From Streptomyces sp. NBC_00236 (GTDB lineage Bacteria > Actinomycetota > Actinomycetes > Streptomycetales > Streptomycetaceae), in contig NZ_CP108100.1 of NCBI RefSeq assembly GCF_036195045.1, positions 1,736,001-1,800,000 on the forward strand: DNA of 64,000 nucleotides, written 5' to 3'. How positions within the stretch are numbered: position 1 is the stretch's first letter; each line of letters opens with the position of its first letter. Below, piece by piece: positions 45,687 to 54,580 of the stretch. A program made the position numbers and the translations under genes. A model generated the notes under the pieces. That model worked only from the letters and a program-made list of their open reading frames with translations, was not told the origin of the DNA and searched no databases.

Positions 45687-48631
45687 GACGGCCTCCGGAG
45701 CGAGACGAGGTCGGCCAGGTCACGGTCGCTGAGCTCGGTGAGCGCGGTCTCGCCGGTGCCGAGCACGGCGTCGGCCAGGGCTCGCTTGGCCAGCAGCATC
45801 TCGCCGATCCGGTCCTCGACGGTGCCTTCGGCGATCAGCCGGTGCACCTGCACCGGCTGGGTCTGCCCGATGCGGTAGGCGCGGTCCGTGGCCTGCTCCT
45901 CGACCGCCGGGTTCCACCAGCGGTCGTAGTGGATGACATGGGCGGCCCGGGTGAGGTTGAGCCCGGTGCCGGCGGCCTTGAGGGAGAGCAGGAAGACCGG
46001 CACCTCGCCGGACTGGAAGCGGTCCACCATCCGTTCCCGCTCCGGCACCGGCGTGCCGCCGTGCAGGAGCTGGGAGGGGATCGCGCGCGAGGTGAGGTGG
46101 GCGGAGAGCAGCCGGGCCATCGTCACGTACTGGGTGAAGATGAGCACGGAGCCGTCCTCGGCGAGGATCGTGTCGAGGAGTTCGTCGAGCAGGGCGAGCT
46201 TCCCGGACCGGCCGGTGAGACGGGTGGGCTCCTCCTTCAGATACTGCGCGGGGTGGTTGCAGATCTGCTTGAGCGAGGCCAGCAGCTTCATGATCAGGCC
46301 ACGCCGGGCGATGCCTTCCGACGCCTCGATGTAGGCCATCGTCTCGCGCACCGTGGCCTCGTAGAGCGTGGCCTGTTCGCGGGTGAGGAAGACGGGGTGG
46401 TCGGTCTCCGTCTTGGGCGGCAGCTCGGGGGCGATGCCGGGGTCCGACTTCTTGCGGCGCAGCAGGAACGGCCGGACCAGCCGGGAGAGCCGCTCGACCG
46501 CTTCGTCGTTGGCGATGCCTGCGGCGGTTCCCGTGTTCTCCACGATGCGGGCGTGGCGGGCCCGGAAGGCCTTGAGGGGACCGAGCAGCCCGGGAGTGGT
46601 CCAGTCGAGCAGGGCCCAGAGTTCGGAGAGGTTGTTCTCGACGGGGGTGCCGGTCAGGGCGACCCGGGCCGGGGACGCAATGGTGCGCAGCGCCTTCGCC
46701 GTGGAGGAGTTCGGGTTCTTCACGTGCTGTGCCTCGTCGGCGACGACCAGTCCCCAGCTGTGGGAGGCCAGTTCGGCGGCGCTGGAGCGCATCGTGCCGT
46801 ACGTGGTGAGGACGAAGCCGTTGTCGGGCTCGGCGAGGGTGCGGTCGGTGCCGTGGAACCGCCGCACGGGGACGCCGGGTGCGAAGCGGTTGATCTCCCG
46901 GTGCCAGTTGCCCAGCAGCGAGGCGGGGCAGATCACGAGCGTGGGTGCGGGGTGGGCCCGGTGCAGATGGAGGGCGATGAGGGTGATCGTCTTGCCGAGG
47001 CCCATGTCGTCGGCGAGGCAGCCGCCGAGGCCCAGGGATGTCATCCGGTCCAGCCAGGCCAGTCCGCGCAGTTGGTAGTCGCGGAGGGTGGCGTCGAGGC
47101 CGGGCGGCGGTGCGATGAGGGTGTCGTCCTCGACGATGCGGGCGCGCAGTTCGGCGAGCGCGCCGATCGGGACGGCCTCGACCTGCTCGCCGTCCACTTC
47201 GGCGCTGCCGGTCAGGGCGACGGCGAGCGCGTCCACCGGGTCGAGCAGGCCGAGCTCCCGCTTGCGTGCCTTGCGTACGAGCGCGGGGTCGACGACGACC
47301 CACTGGTCGCGCAGCCGCACCACGGGCCGGTGTGCCTCGGCGAGCACGTCCATCTCGGCCTCGGTCAGCTTCTGGTCGCCCAGCGAGAGCTGCCAGTTGA
47401 ACGCGAAGAGCTGTTCGGCGTCGAAGAACGAGGTGCCGTCGGTGGCCGAGCCCGGCGCGGGCCGCACGACCGCCGTCGCGGTGAGCGAACGGGCGAGCTC
47501 CCTGGGCCAGTGCACGCTCACCCCGGCGGCTGCCAGCCGCGCCCCGCCGGCACCCAGCAGCTCGTACAACTCGTCCTCGGTGAGGGCCAGTACGTCGGGA
47601 ACCGGCTGGTCCAGCAGCCGTTCCAGCGGGGCCCAGACGCGGGCGGCGCGGCGCAGGGCGAGCACGGCGTCGATCCGGGCCCGCGGGCCGAAGGGCTCGC
47701 CCGCCGAGCCGTTCCACAGGGCGGCCGCGTCGACGACGTAGGTGGGATCGGCGAGGCTGTGCACCTGGGTGATGGCGGCGCCGGCATGCCGGGCGGGGGC
47801 CGGTACGCCTTCGTCCCGGTCCTCTGCCGGGCCGGGCCGGTCTTCGGTGTCGAAGAGCTCGAACGCGGAGAGGTCCAGGCGCAGCGACACCCGTACGCCC
47901 GCGTCCAGTCCGGCCGCGACCTCCACGGCCCACTCGCGGACGCCGGGCAGATGGCGGCCCTCCCGGGCGGCGAAGGGCGCGCCCATGGCGAAGGCTGCCG
48001 CGGGGGTCCGGGGCAGGGTGTCGGCCACCGCGTCGAGGAAGGAGCTGATGAGCGGCTCGGGGTCGGGGACCTGGAGGGGGGTGCGGTCGGGGAAGGGGAT
48101 CGCGTAACCCTCGGCGGGCATGGCGGCGGCGACCGCGCGCAGATGGGCGACGTCCTCGGCGTCACGCGGGCCGGCCCGCCAGGCGTCGTGATCGTCGGCG
48201 GTCAGTCCGGGCAGCATCCGGCCGCGGGAGACGAGGTGGAGCGCGTGCAGGGTGGCGGCGCCCCAGCAGCGGGTGGCGGGGTGCGCGGACCGCAGGTGGC
48301 GGGCCCGGGCCAGCAGGGGTACGGCCTCGGTCAGGGGGAGCAGCAGGGCGGGCACGGTGCTCCGGCGGATGTCTCCCTGCTCGCCGTGGTGCCGGACGAC
48401 GATGATCTCGGAGGTGCGCACGCCCGAGCCGTCCGCCTCGGCGGGTGCGGATGTGTCCGCCCCGGTGCCGGTGCCGGGCGCCCACAGGTCATCCCGGTCG
48501 GGCAGGGGGTGTCCTTCCGGGTCCCAGAACGCCATGCGCCCTTCGCGCGGGAGCGTGGCCGGCAGGAAGACCGCGGCGCAGCGCAGCAGGCGGCCGGTGG
48601 CCGCGTCGTGCGTCTGCGGTGCGATACCCAT
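45683..48631 (-). CDS. SNF2-family DEAD/DEAH helicase
   Basis: 982 residues. N-terminal half about 500 residues of family-specific (SNF2_N/DUF-type) sequence. Helicase core: LADDMGLGKTITLIALHLHR (Walker A, about 570), ADEAQHVKN (DEAQ box), LTGTPVENNLSELWALLDW, and the C-terminal motor ILIFTQYVTMARLLSAHL-like (SVLIFTQYVTMARLLSAHL), SLKAAGTGLNLTRA, and DRAYRIGQTQPVQVHRL. It moves along double-stranded DNA rather than unwinding it. ATG at 48631 (MGIAPQTHDAATG) is taken as the start; the longer frame upstream is Arg-rich and unsupported. Coupled to the SWIM gene by a 4-base overlap. Confidence 0.93.
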   Translation of the reverse strand: MGIAPQTHDAATGRLLRCAAVFLPATLPREGRMAFWDPEGHPLPDRDDLWAPGTGTGADTSAPAEADGSGVRTSEIIVVRHHGEQGDIRRSTVPALLLPLTEAVPLLARARHLRSAHPATRCWGAATLHALHLVSRGRMLPGLTADDHDAWRAGPRDAEDVAHLRAVAAAMPAEGYAIPFPDRTPLQVPDPEPLISSFLDAVADTLPRTPAAAFAMGAPFAAREGRHLPGVREWAVEVAAGLDAGVRVSLRLDLSAFELFDTEDRPGPAEDRDEGVPAPARHAGAAITQVHSLADPTYVVDAAALWNGSAGEPFGPRARIDAVLALRRAARVWAPLERLLDQPVPDVLALTEDELYELLGAGGARLAAAGVSVHWPRELARSLTATAVVRPAPGSATDGTSFFDAEQLFAFNWQLSLGDQKLTEAEMDVLAEAHRPVVRLRDQWVVVDPALVRKARKRELGLLDPVDALAVALTGSAEVDGEQVEAVPIGALAELRARIVEDDTLIAPPPGLDATLRDYQLRGLAWLDRMTSLGLGGCLADDMGLGKTITLIALHLHRAHPAPTLVICPASLLGNWHREINRFAPGVPVRRFHGTDRTLAEPDNGFVLTTYGTMRSSAAELASHSWGLVVADEAQHVKNPNSSTAKALRTIASPARVALTGTPVENNLSELWALLDWTTPGLLGPLKAFRARHARIVENTGTAAGIANDEAVERLSRLVRPFLLRRKKSDPGIAPELPPKTETDHPVFLTREQATLYEATVRETMAYIEASEGIARRGLIMKLLASLKQICNHPAQYLKEEPTRLTGRSGKLALLDELLDTILAEDGSVLIFTQYVTMARLLSAHLTSRAIPSQLLHGGTPVPERERMVDRFQSGEVPVFLLSLKAAGTGLNLTRAAHVIHYDRWWNPAVEEQATDRAYRIGQTQPVQVHRLIAEGTVEDRIGEMLLAKRALADAVLGTGETALTELSDRDLADLVSLRRPS

Positions 48632-48868
48632 CGGCCCTTCCCTGTTCCCGTCCGGGCCCGGTCGTGAGCCCTGGTGTCCTCGGTCCTCCGCGCCTGGTCG
48701 GCGCGGCCGGCACGGGAACCTTTCGACTCGCGAGTCTAGGCGGGGCGTCTGACAGCGGACCGGCCGCCGCCGTGCCCGCAACTCGTACGGGTCCGACAGC
48801 GGCCGGAGCGTGACCGGGCGTGACCGCGCCGCGACGCACCGGCCGGCCGGTGCGGGCGGGCCGGCGGG

Positions 48869-49807
48869 TCAGTGCCTGGCGAGCGGCTTCGGGCCGGTGG
48901 GGCGGGGCTGTCCCGGAGCCGGGGCCGGGGACGCGGGCGGGGCGGGACGCAGATGGCCGGGGGCAGACGCCGGTGGGGCGGCGGGTCCGGCCGGTGCGGG
49001 CGGGGCGGGTTCCTGTGGTGCGCGGTCCACGGCCTGCGGCTGCGCCGGCTGCTGGGCCCGTTCCAGGAAGCGGAGGAGCTCCACCGGGAACGGCAGCACC
49101 AGGGTGGAGTTCTTCTCCGCCGCCACGGCCACCACGGTCTGCAGCAGCCTCAGCTGCAACGCCGCGGGCTGGGCCGACATCTCCGACGCCGCCTCGGCCA
49201 GCTTCTTGGACGCCTGGAGCTCCGCGTCCGCGTTGATGACCCGGGCACGCCGCTCACGGTCGGCCTCCGCCTGGCGGGCCATGGAGCGTTTCATGGTCTC
49301 CGGCAGCGAGACGTCCTTGATCTCGACCCGGTCGATCTGCACACCCCATCCCACCGCGGGGCTGTCGATCATCAGCTCCAGGCCCTGGTTGAGCTTCTCC
49401 CGGTTGGAGAGCAGATCGTCCAGATCGCTCTTGCCGATGATCGAACGCAACGACGTCTGCGCCATCTGCGAGACGGCGAACCGGTAGTCCTCCACCTCCA
49501 CGACCGCGCTCGCGGCGTCGACCACCTTGAAGTAGATGACCGCGTCCACCCGCACCGTGACGTTGTCCCGGGTGATCCCGTCCTGCGCCGGCACAGGCAT
49601 GGTCACGATCTGCATGTTGACCTTGCGCAGTCGCTCGACGCCGGGCAGCACCATGGTGAATCCGGGCCCGCGCACATCGTTGCGGAGCCGGCCGAGCCTG
49701 AGCACCACGCCCCGCTCGTACTGCTTGACGACCCGGGCGGCAGCGGCCGTGTACACGGCACCCGCCGATACCGCCGCGACCACTGCGATCAAGAGCTCCT
49801 GGACCAT
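48869..49807 (-). CDS. SPFH/stomatin-like (slipin) membrane protein
   Basis: 312 residues. One N-terminal membrane helix (LLIAVVAAVSAGAVYTAAAA, about 5-24) precedes the SPFH domain: VVKQYERGVVLRLGRLRNDV, PGVERLRKVNMQIVTMPVP, QDGITRDNVTVRVDAVIYFKV, and the coiled region SMARQAEADRERRARVINAD. A Pro/Ala-rich tail of about 70 residues ends the protein. Slipins form membrane scaffolds and are often coupled to a NfeD protease; no NfeD gene is adjacent here. Stands alone. Confidence 0.88.
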   Translation of the reverse strand: MVQELLIAVVAAVSAGAVYTAAAARVVKQYERGVVLRLGRLRNDVRGPGFTMVLPGVERLRKVNMQIVTMPVPAQDGITRDNVTVRVDAVIYFKVVDAASAVVEVEDYRFAVSQMAQTSLRSIIGKSDLDDLLSNREKLNQGLELMIDSPAVGWGVQIDRVEIKDVSLPETMKRSMARQAEADRERRARVINADAELQASKKLAEAASEMSAQPAALQLRLLQTVVAVAAEKNSTLVLPFPVELLRFLERAQQPAQPQAVDRAPQEPAPPAPAGPAAPPASAPGHLRPAPPASPAPAPGQPRPTGPKPLARH

Positions 49808-50061
49808 GACGGCCCCCTGCCATCCGGAAGAACCGGAACATCTGCCTCACGCCACAATCAGCGCTATTACCACGTTATGCCCCCTTTGGACAGCGGGCGA
49901 ACCTCGGTCCGTCCTCCCGTCCCCCGCCCGGCCGCTTCCCGGATGCCGGGCCCGCCGGGAGCGGGCAGGGTGACCAGCGTCAGCACGTCGCTCCGCCGCG
50001 TACGGGGTGGCGTGACGGAGTGCGTACGGATGAGCCGGACGAGACAGACGAGGACCCGCCC

Positions 50062-50409
50062 ATGCCCGTGATCGACCACCGACGCCGCCGTCTCGGCATC
50101 GCCGCCGGGACCGCGCTCCTGACCCTCACCGTCGCAGGCTGCTCGGGCCTCGGCCGGACCGCCGTCGGCCCGGTCATCTACACGACCGAACGGGACGCCG
50201 TGATCGAGGTGAACAGTCCCTCGGTGAAGGGATGCCACCGGCTCGCCCCCGCGGGAGCCAAGGAAGTGCTCAACGAGACGCTGATCGACATCATCCTGTA
50301 CCGCACGCGGGACTGCACCGGCCCGGGCACGACGTACCTCGCCACCACGCTCTCCGATGTGAGGGCGCCCAGTTCACTGCCCTGGCGCAGCTTCACCACC
50401 GTTCACTGA
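50062..50409 (+). CDS. Small lipoprotein of unknown function
   Basis: 115 residues. Basic start (VIDHRRRRLGIAAG), hydrophobic stretch and lipobox LTVAGC at about 21-26, so it is an exported lipoprotein. The mature part shows two further Cys (GCHRLAP and RDCTGPG) able to form a disulfide, between strands such as VIEVNSPSVKG. It resembles small SCO-type secreted hypothetical proteins of 100-120 residues. AGGA lies before the ATG; the upstream frame is acidic and unsupported. Ends at a very long hairpin. Confidence 0.75.
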   Translation: MPVIDHRRRRLGIAAGTALLTLTVAGCSGLGRTAVGPVIYTTERDAVIEVNSPSVKGCHRLAPAGAKEVLNETLIDIILYRTRDCTGPGTTYLATTLSDVRAPSSLPWRSFTTVH

Positions 50410-50416
50410 TCCCCCA

Positions 50417-50490
50417 GGACGCCGGTGCGGGCATGCACCGGGTCGCGGCCCCGAGGGTCGCGCACCCGGTGCATGCCCGCACCGGCGTCC
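50417..50490. terminator. 27-bp perfect inverted repeat between convergent genes
   Basis: Arms at 50417-50443 and 50464-50490 are perfectly complementary over 27 bases (ggacgccggtgcgggcatgc and onward) around a 20-base loop that can fold further (gcg/cgc, ccc/ggg). It lies between the lipoprotein gene and the DoxX gene, 3 bases before the latter's stop, and can end both transcripts. Confidence 0.9.
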
Positions 50491-50493
50491 GTC

Positions 50494-50943
50494 TCACGCA
50501 CTGCGGCGGACCATTGCGACGAGTGCCGCCGTTCCGCCCCGGCGGTCCCGGGCGATCAGGGCCATGACCACGATGAGTACCGCGGGCATCACCGCGTTCG
50601 GCGGATCGAGCAGCGTCAGCTGGACGACCGACGCCCCTGCCAGCAGCCCGCAGAAGGCGATGGCCGCCACCCCGGCGAGGACCGGGATCAGCAGCGCGAT
50701 CGCCCCGGCCGTCTCCAGACCGCCGATGGCGTACATCGCACCGTGACTCCAGCCCATCCGGTCGAACGACTCGACGGCGGACTCATGGGCGATCAGCTTG
50801 GCGACTCCGCTGAAGCCCAGGAACAGGGCAAGGGCATACCGCGCCACGCTCAGCGCGACAGCGCCCCGGCCACGGCGGCCGGCGGCGGCAGAAGGGGCTG
50901 TGGGAGCGGCAGACGTGGCTGCGGCCGTCGTGATCTCGGACAT
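50494..50943 (-). CDS. DoxX-family membrane protein
   Basis: 149 residues. An Ala/Thr/Pro-rich cytoplasmic N-terminus (28 residues) precedes four hydrophobic helices, including SVARYALALFLGFSGVAKLI (about 32-51) and AMYAIGGLETAGAIALLIPV (about 69-88), the DoxX pattern (GLETAGAIALL and the C-terminal VIVVMALIAR). DoxX proteins take part in quinone or thiosulfate redox in some bacteria, or in radical-stress complexes. No partner is adjacent, so the role is open. Confidence 0.85.
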   Translation of the reverse strand: MSEITTAAATSAAPTAPSAAAGRRGRGAVALSVARYALALFLGFSGVAKLIAHESAVESFDRMGWSHGAMYAIGGLETAGAIALLIPVLAGVAAIAFCGLLAGASVVQLTLLDPPNAVMPAVLIVVMALIARDRRGGTAALVAMVRRSA

Positions 50944-51052
50944 GAGGTCTCCTCGGGGAAGCGGTGCGCGGTGTCGCGCTCACACAAGGTCAGACCGTGT
51001 CCCGGCCCGTAACTCATCGCTCCGCCGGACGCCGGTTCCCCGCGCTGCGGCG

Positions 51053-51748
51053 CTACTTGGGCACGGCCCTCACCCAGGTGCCGTCCTCGGTGAGACAGCG
51101 GTCCACCCTCAGCCCGGCCATGTCCAGGTAGCCCTCGAACTGCTCCTTCGACAGCGGCCGCGAGAGGAAGGTCTGCGTCCAGCGCGCATCCGGGAACTCG
51201 TACACGCAGAGCACCGAGTCCACCCCGTCGCCGACGGGCTCCGCGGAGACGATCCGGACCGTGTACCCCGACGGGTGGACGCGCTCGCGCGGCAGACCGA
51301 CGCGGGAGTCCTCGCCCTCGCGCTGGATGAGGACCACTCCGCCGTCACGCACGTATCTCCGGCAGGTCCGCAGCAGCCCGTCCCGCACCCGGTGGTCGCC
51401 CGAGTGCACCAGGAACGAGGCCAGCATGACCACGTCGAAGGTCTCGTCGCCGAGATCGAGCGACTCGATGGGGCTGCACACCGTGCGCGCGCCGCGCACC
51501 TGCTCCAGCATCTGCGCCGACTCGTCCACCGCCGTGACGTCGAACCCGCGGTCGACCAGAGGATGCGTCACCCGGCCCGCACCGCTTCCCAGTTCCAGAA
51601 TGCTCGATCCGGCGGGTACGGCGGCGGCGATGACGTCCGGTTCGTCACTGACGGCCAGTCGTCGGTACAGCTCGACCGCGCAGCCGTCCGGGGTGATCTC
51701 ACCGGGCCCCGTCCCCGAATAGCCCTCACGCACCACTCGTTCGCTCAT
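51053..51748 (-). CDS. Class I SAM-dependent methyltransferase
   Basis: 231 residues. Motif I: SILELGSGAGRVTHPLVDRG (about 47-66), motif II VTAVDESAQMLEQVRGA, motif IV FDVVMLASFLVHSGDHRVRD, motif VI region VRDGGVVLIQREGED. The C-terminal half (TVRIVSAEPVGDGVDSVLCV) suggests a small-molecule acceptor. Substrate unknown. Starts at MSERVVREGYSGTG with 74 bases between it and the stop of the PucR-like gene, on the same strand, so possibly in its transcript. Confidence 0.85.
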   Translation of the reverse strand: MSERVVREGYSGTGPGEITPDGCAVELYRRLAVSDEPDVIAAAVPAGSSILELGSGAGRVTHPLVDRGFDVTAVDESAQMLEQVRGARTVCSPIESLDLGDETFDVVMLASFLVHSGDHRVRDGLLRTCRRYVRDGGVVLIQREGEDSRVGLPRERVHPSGYTVRIVSAEPVGDGVDSVLCVYEFPDARWTQTFLSRPLSKEQFEGYLDMAGLRVDRCLTEDGTWVRAVPK

Positions 51749-51822
51749 ACTCGGCCGAACGAACGGTCGGCTGCGGCCGTTCCCCGCCCTGTACCGATCG
51801 TCCGCGGCCGCCGTTCCCCTCC

Positions 51823-52776
51823 TCATACCGAACGGCGGGCGACCAGCGCAGCGCTGAGGTGCTGGAGATCCATGGGCCGGGCCGGGGAGAGACCGGTCAG
51901 CCGGCCGATACGGCGGATGCGGTAGTCGACGGTGTTCGGGTGGACGTGCAGGGCGGCAGCCGCCGCCCTGCGGTCCAGGCCGTGCGCGAGGTACGTCTCC
52001 AGCGTGTGCAGCAGCTCCGGTTTGGCCTCCAGCGGGTGCAGGAGCCGCGCCAGGCCGTTCAGGGCCTCGCTCGGCCTGCTCAGCTGGTACTCCAGCAGGA
52101 CGTCGGCCAGCCGGTACAGGCCTGCGGGCCGTCCGGTACGGGCGACGAGGCCGACGATCTCGGCGTTGCGGGCCACGGCGGCCGGCACCGCCGCCGGTTC
52201 CGTGGTCTCGGCCGCCGCGGTGACCGGCACGCCCGCGGCGCGGGTGGCTTCGGCGATCAGGCCGACCAGCCCGCCCGGCCCGCTCCACGGCGGCGGCTCG
52301 GCGACGGCCAGCAGGACCGTGCCGCCCGTCTCGTCGAGGGCGGTCAGCGCGGGCGTACCGGCGAACCGGTCCAGGGCCGTGCGGATCCGGCGGATCTTGC
52401 GGCGGGCCGCCACCCCCGCACCGGGGCCCGGGGCCTGGCCCACCTCGTCGTCGTGCGTGCCGAGCGCGAGCGTCATCGTCAGATACCGGGCGGCCGGGCG
52501 CAGCCCCGTGCGCCGGGTGAAGCGTTCCAGGTCCTCGCCCGTCAGCAGGGCGGCCATCAGGGCGTGCCGGCCGCCGTGTTCCTGGCTGTCCAGGATCTGC
52601 CGGGCCTCCAGATAGGCGCCGCTCACCGCGGAGATCAGCTGCTGCTGGAGGACCATGATGCGGTTCATGATCTCCAGGACGGCGGGCAGGTCGTCGGGGC
52701 CGGCGTCCTGGGCTGTCTCCTCCCAGCACATCGCGATCCCCACCTGGTACGCGGTGAGGATGGCGTCGAGCGGCAC
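51823..52776 (-). CDS. PucR-family regulator, N-terminally truncated
   Basis: 317 residues from a GTG with GGAGGAG upstream. The open frame extends back only to a stop at 52861-52863, reading DRRPATDAELAQQRDSAAQR before the GTG, which is regular PucR-type sequence lacking any start. The N-terminal 50 or so residues of the family are missing. What remains is otherwise good: AYQVGIAMCWEE, GGRHALMAALLTGEDLERF, and a C-terminal PucR helix-turn-helix (ETYLAHGLDRRAAAAALHVH, PNTVDYRIRRIGRLTGLSP). The missing part was lost in a deletion joining it to a phosphatase fragment. Likely a pseudogene, although a shortened protein could be made. Confidence 0.8.
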   Translation of the reverse strand: MPLDAILTAYQVGIAMCWEETAQDAGPDDLPAVLEIMNRIMVLQQQLISAVSGAYLEARQILDSQEHGGRHALMAALLTGEDLERFTRRTGLRPAARYLTMTLALGTHDDEVGQAPGPGAGVAARRKIRRIRTALDRFAGTPALTALDETGGTVLLAVAEPPPWSGPGGLVGLIAEATRAAGVPVTAAAETTEPAAVPAAVARNAEIVGLVARTGRPAGLYRLADVLLEYQLSRPSEALNGLARLLHPLEAKPELLHTLETYLAHGLDRRAAAAALHVHPNTVDYRIRRIGRLTGLSPARPMDLQHLSAALVARRSV

Positions 52777-52850
52777 GCCCTCCTCCGCACGCTGGGCCGC
52801 CGAGTCGCGCTGCTGGGCCAGTTCGGCGTCGGTGGCGGGTCTGCGGTCCT

Positions 52851-53078
52851 GCCGTCCTGCTCACCCTGCTCGGCGTACCCCGGGCCACCGTCGAGGCGGA
52901 CTTCCTCGCCAGCAACCAGTACACCGGTGACCCGGAGGCCGTCGAACTGAGCTGGCTGCGCGCCGCGTTCGCCGAGGCCGACCAGATCTACGGCGACTTC
53001 GACACCTATGTACACGAAGGGCTGAAGCTCGACGCGGCGACCGTGGAGACCCTGCGCGCCAAGCTGCTGACCGGCTGA
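52851..53078 (+). pseudogene. C-terminal fragment of a tyrosine-protein phosphatase
   Basis: 75 residues in one frame, AVLLTLLGVPRATVEADFLA and on to LDAATVETLRAKLLTG. The first part matches the sequence just after the CxxxxxR active-site loop of IphP-type tyrosine phosphatases (RTGWAAAVLLTLLGVP in intact ones), with ASNQY, ELSWLRAAFAEADQIYGDFD and YVHEGLKLD following. No start, no active-site loop: the first two-thirds is gone. The fragment begins within a few bases of where the PucR frame ends. Confidence 0.75.
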
Positions 53079-53091
53079 CCGACCGGCCCGG

Positions 53092-54210
53092 TCAGCACCC
53101 CGGGTAGCGGCCCTCCGGCCACGCGAGGGCGTGCGCGAACTCCAGCGACAGGTCGTCGGCCACCTCTGTGATCACGGCCCGTCCCTCGGTGCGCACCAGC
53201 CACGACGGCGGAAGGCACGCGTCGCCGTGGCGGGCGCCGAGCAGGTTGCCGCAGACCGAGCCCGTGGAGTCGCTGTCGCCCGAGTGGTTGACGGAGAGCA
53301 GCAGCGACTCGGCGGCCCGACCGGGCTCCGGCAGGACCAGGGCGCAGTACACGGCGATGGCCAGGGCCTCCTCGGCCACCCAGCCCGCGCCGAGCGACTC
53401 CACCTTCTCGGCGCTCGGTGCGCCCTGCGCGGCCAGTTCGACGGCGCCGCGCAGGGCGGCGGTCGTCTCCTCGTGGCCGGGGTGGCGGGCCAGCAGGTCC
53501 ATGGCGCGCAGGACGGAGCCCGGCAGGGAGTCGCCCTCCAGCAGATGGGCGACGATCGCCGCGAGCGCCCCGGCGGCGTAGGCGCCGGTGGGGTGGCCGT
53601 GGGTGATCTGCGCACACCGGGCGGCGAGCTCGAAGCACTGGGCCGGGTGCTGCCCGGTGAGGCCGAAGGGAGCGGAGCGCATGACCGTGCCGCAGCCCTT
53701 GGAGTCTGTGTTGACGGGGCCCGGCTTTCCGATGGGGCCTCTCGGGTCGGGGGTGTGCCCGGAGGCGAGCCCGGTCAGGCAGGCGTTGCCGGGGGCCCGG
53801 CGTGCGTACAGCCAGGGCTGCTGCCTGAGCCAACCGGTCCGGACCAGATCGTCCCCGCCCCGGGCCGGCGGCGCGGGATGGTTCTGGGTGTCCAGCCAGC
53901 GCAGGTAGGCGTGCTTCATGATCGCCGTCTCCGCGCCGCCGATGCCCTTGGCCATGGCCCGGGAGTGCGCTCTGATCAGCCCCTCGGCGGTGAAGAGGGT
54001 CATCTGGGTGTCGTCCGTGACGCGTCCGACGACCCCGTCCTCGTCCGCGGTGAGGTCGCGTACGCCCTGCTCGCCGTGCGCCCGGCGGATGCCGGTGAGC
54101 GACAGGAACTCCACCGGGTTTCCCAGTGCGTCCCCGATCGCCCCGCCCAGCAGACACCCGCGGACACGCGACCTGCGGGCTGCGGTGTCCCCCCATGCTG
54201 TGCCGTTCAC
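53092..54210 (-). CDS. ADP-ribosylglycohydrolase-family protein
   Basis: 372 residues. The binuclear metal site is well preserved: GCLLGGAIGDALGNPVEFLS at the N-terminus, TDDTQMTLFTAEGLI (Thr-Asp-Asp), and the C-terminal NHSGDSDSTGSVCGNLLGA with the Asp pair. These enzymes cut ADP-ribose from proteins, or ADP-ribosyl arginine, DNA or thymidine in other cases. The GTG at 54210 has GGGGGA 6 bases upstream and is preferred over an upstream GTG at 54246. It is convergent with the phosphatase fragment and divergent from a small membrane-protein gene. Confidence 0.9.
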   Translation of the reverse strand: MNGTAWGDTAARRSRVRGCLLGGAIGDALGNPVEFLSLTGIRRAHGEQGVRDLTADEDGVVGRVTDDTQMTLFTAEGLIRAHSRAMAKGIGGAETAIMKHAYLRWLDTQNHPAPPARGGDDLVRTGWLRQQPWLYARRAPGNACLTGLASGHTPDPRGPIGKPGPVNTDSKGCGTVMRSAPFGLTGQHPAQCFELAARCAQITHGHPTGAYAAGALAAIVAHLLEGDSLPGSVLRAMDLLARHPGHEETTAALRGAVELAAQGAPSAEKVESLGAGWVAEEALAIAVYCALVLPEPGRAAESLLLSVNHSGDSDSTGSVCGNLLGARHGDACLPPSWLVRTEGRAVITEVADDLSLEFAHALAWPEGRYPGC

Positions 54211-54288
54211 GGCCGTCCCCCACTCTCTTCCGTCGGAACGCCGCACTCGCGCCGCCGCGGGTCCATGCTGGTAGGAGAGGCGATCGCC

Positions 54289-54567
54289 ATGCGTACCGGT
54301 AGTGAACCGACGACTGCCCGCAGTTCCCTGCGGATGCGGCTCTGGCTGAGTCTATGGGGCCTGGCCTGGGCCGTCTTCGGCCTGGCGGCGTTCGCCTGGA
54401 CCGGCAGGCCGGGGTGGGCGGCGGCCTGCGGGGTGCTGCTCGTGCTGGTGCTGGTGGATCTCGCGGTGATCGTCCACCACCTGCACCAGGGCCCGCATTA
54501 CCAGCCGGGCCGCTCCATCCCGCCGTACGAACCCGATCACGGGGGCCGGGGGCGGTACGGGCACTGA
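54289..54567 (+). CDS. Small two-helix membrane protein (DUF6343-like)
   Basis: 92 residues. The start at MRTGSEPTTARSSLRMRLWL has AGGAGAG 9 bases upstream. There are two membrane helices, LSLWGLAWAVFGLAAFAWTG (about 21-40) and WAAACGVLLVLVLVDLAVIV (about 44-63), then a short HHLHQGPHYQPGRSIPPYEP tail. This matches a family of small streptomycete membrane proteins that I believe is DUF6343 (from memory). Function unknown. Divergent from the ADP-ribosylglycohydrolase gene, with 78 bases between. Confidence 0.8.
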   Translation: MRTGSEPTTARSSLRMRLWLSLWGLAWAVFGLAAFAWTGRPGWAAACGVLLVLVLVDLAVIVHHLHQGPHYQPGRSIPPYEPDHGGRGRYGH

Positions 54568-54580
54568 GCGCGGGAGCCGC

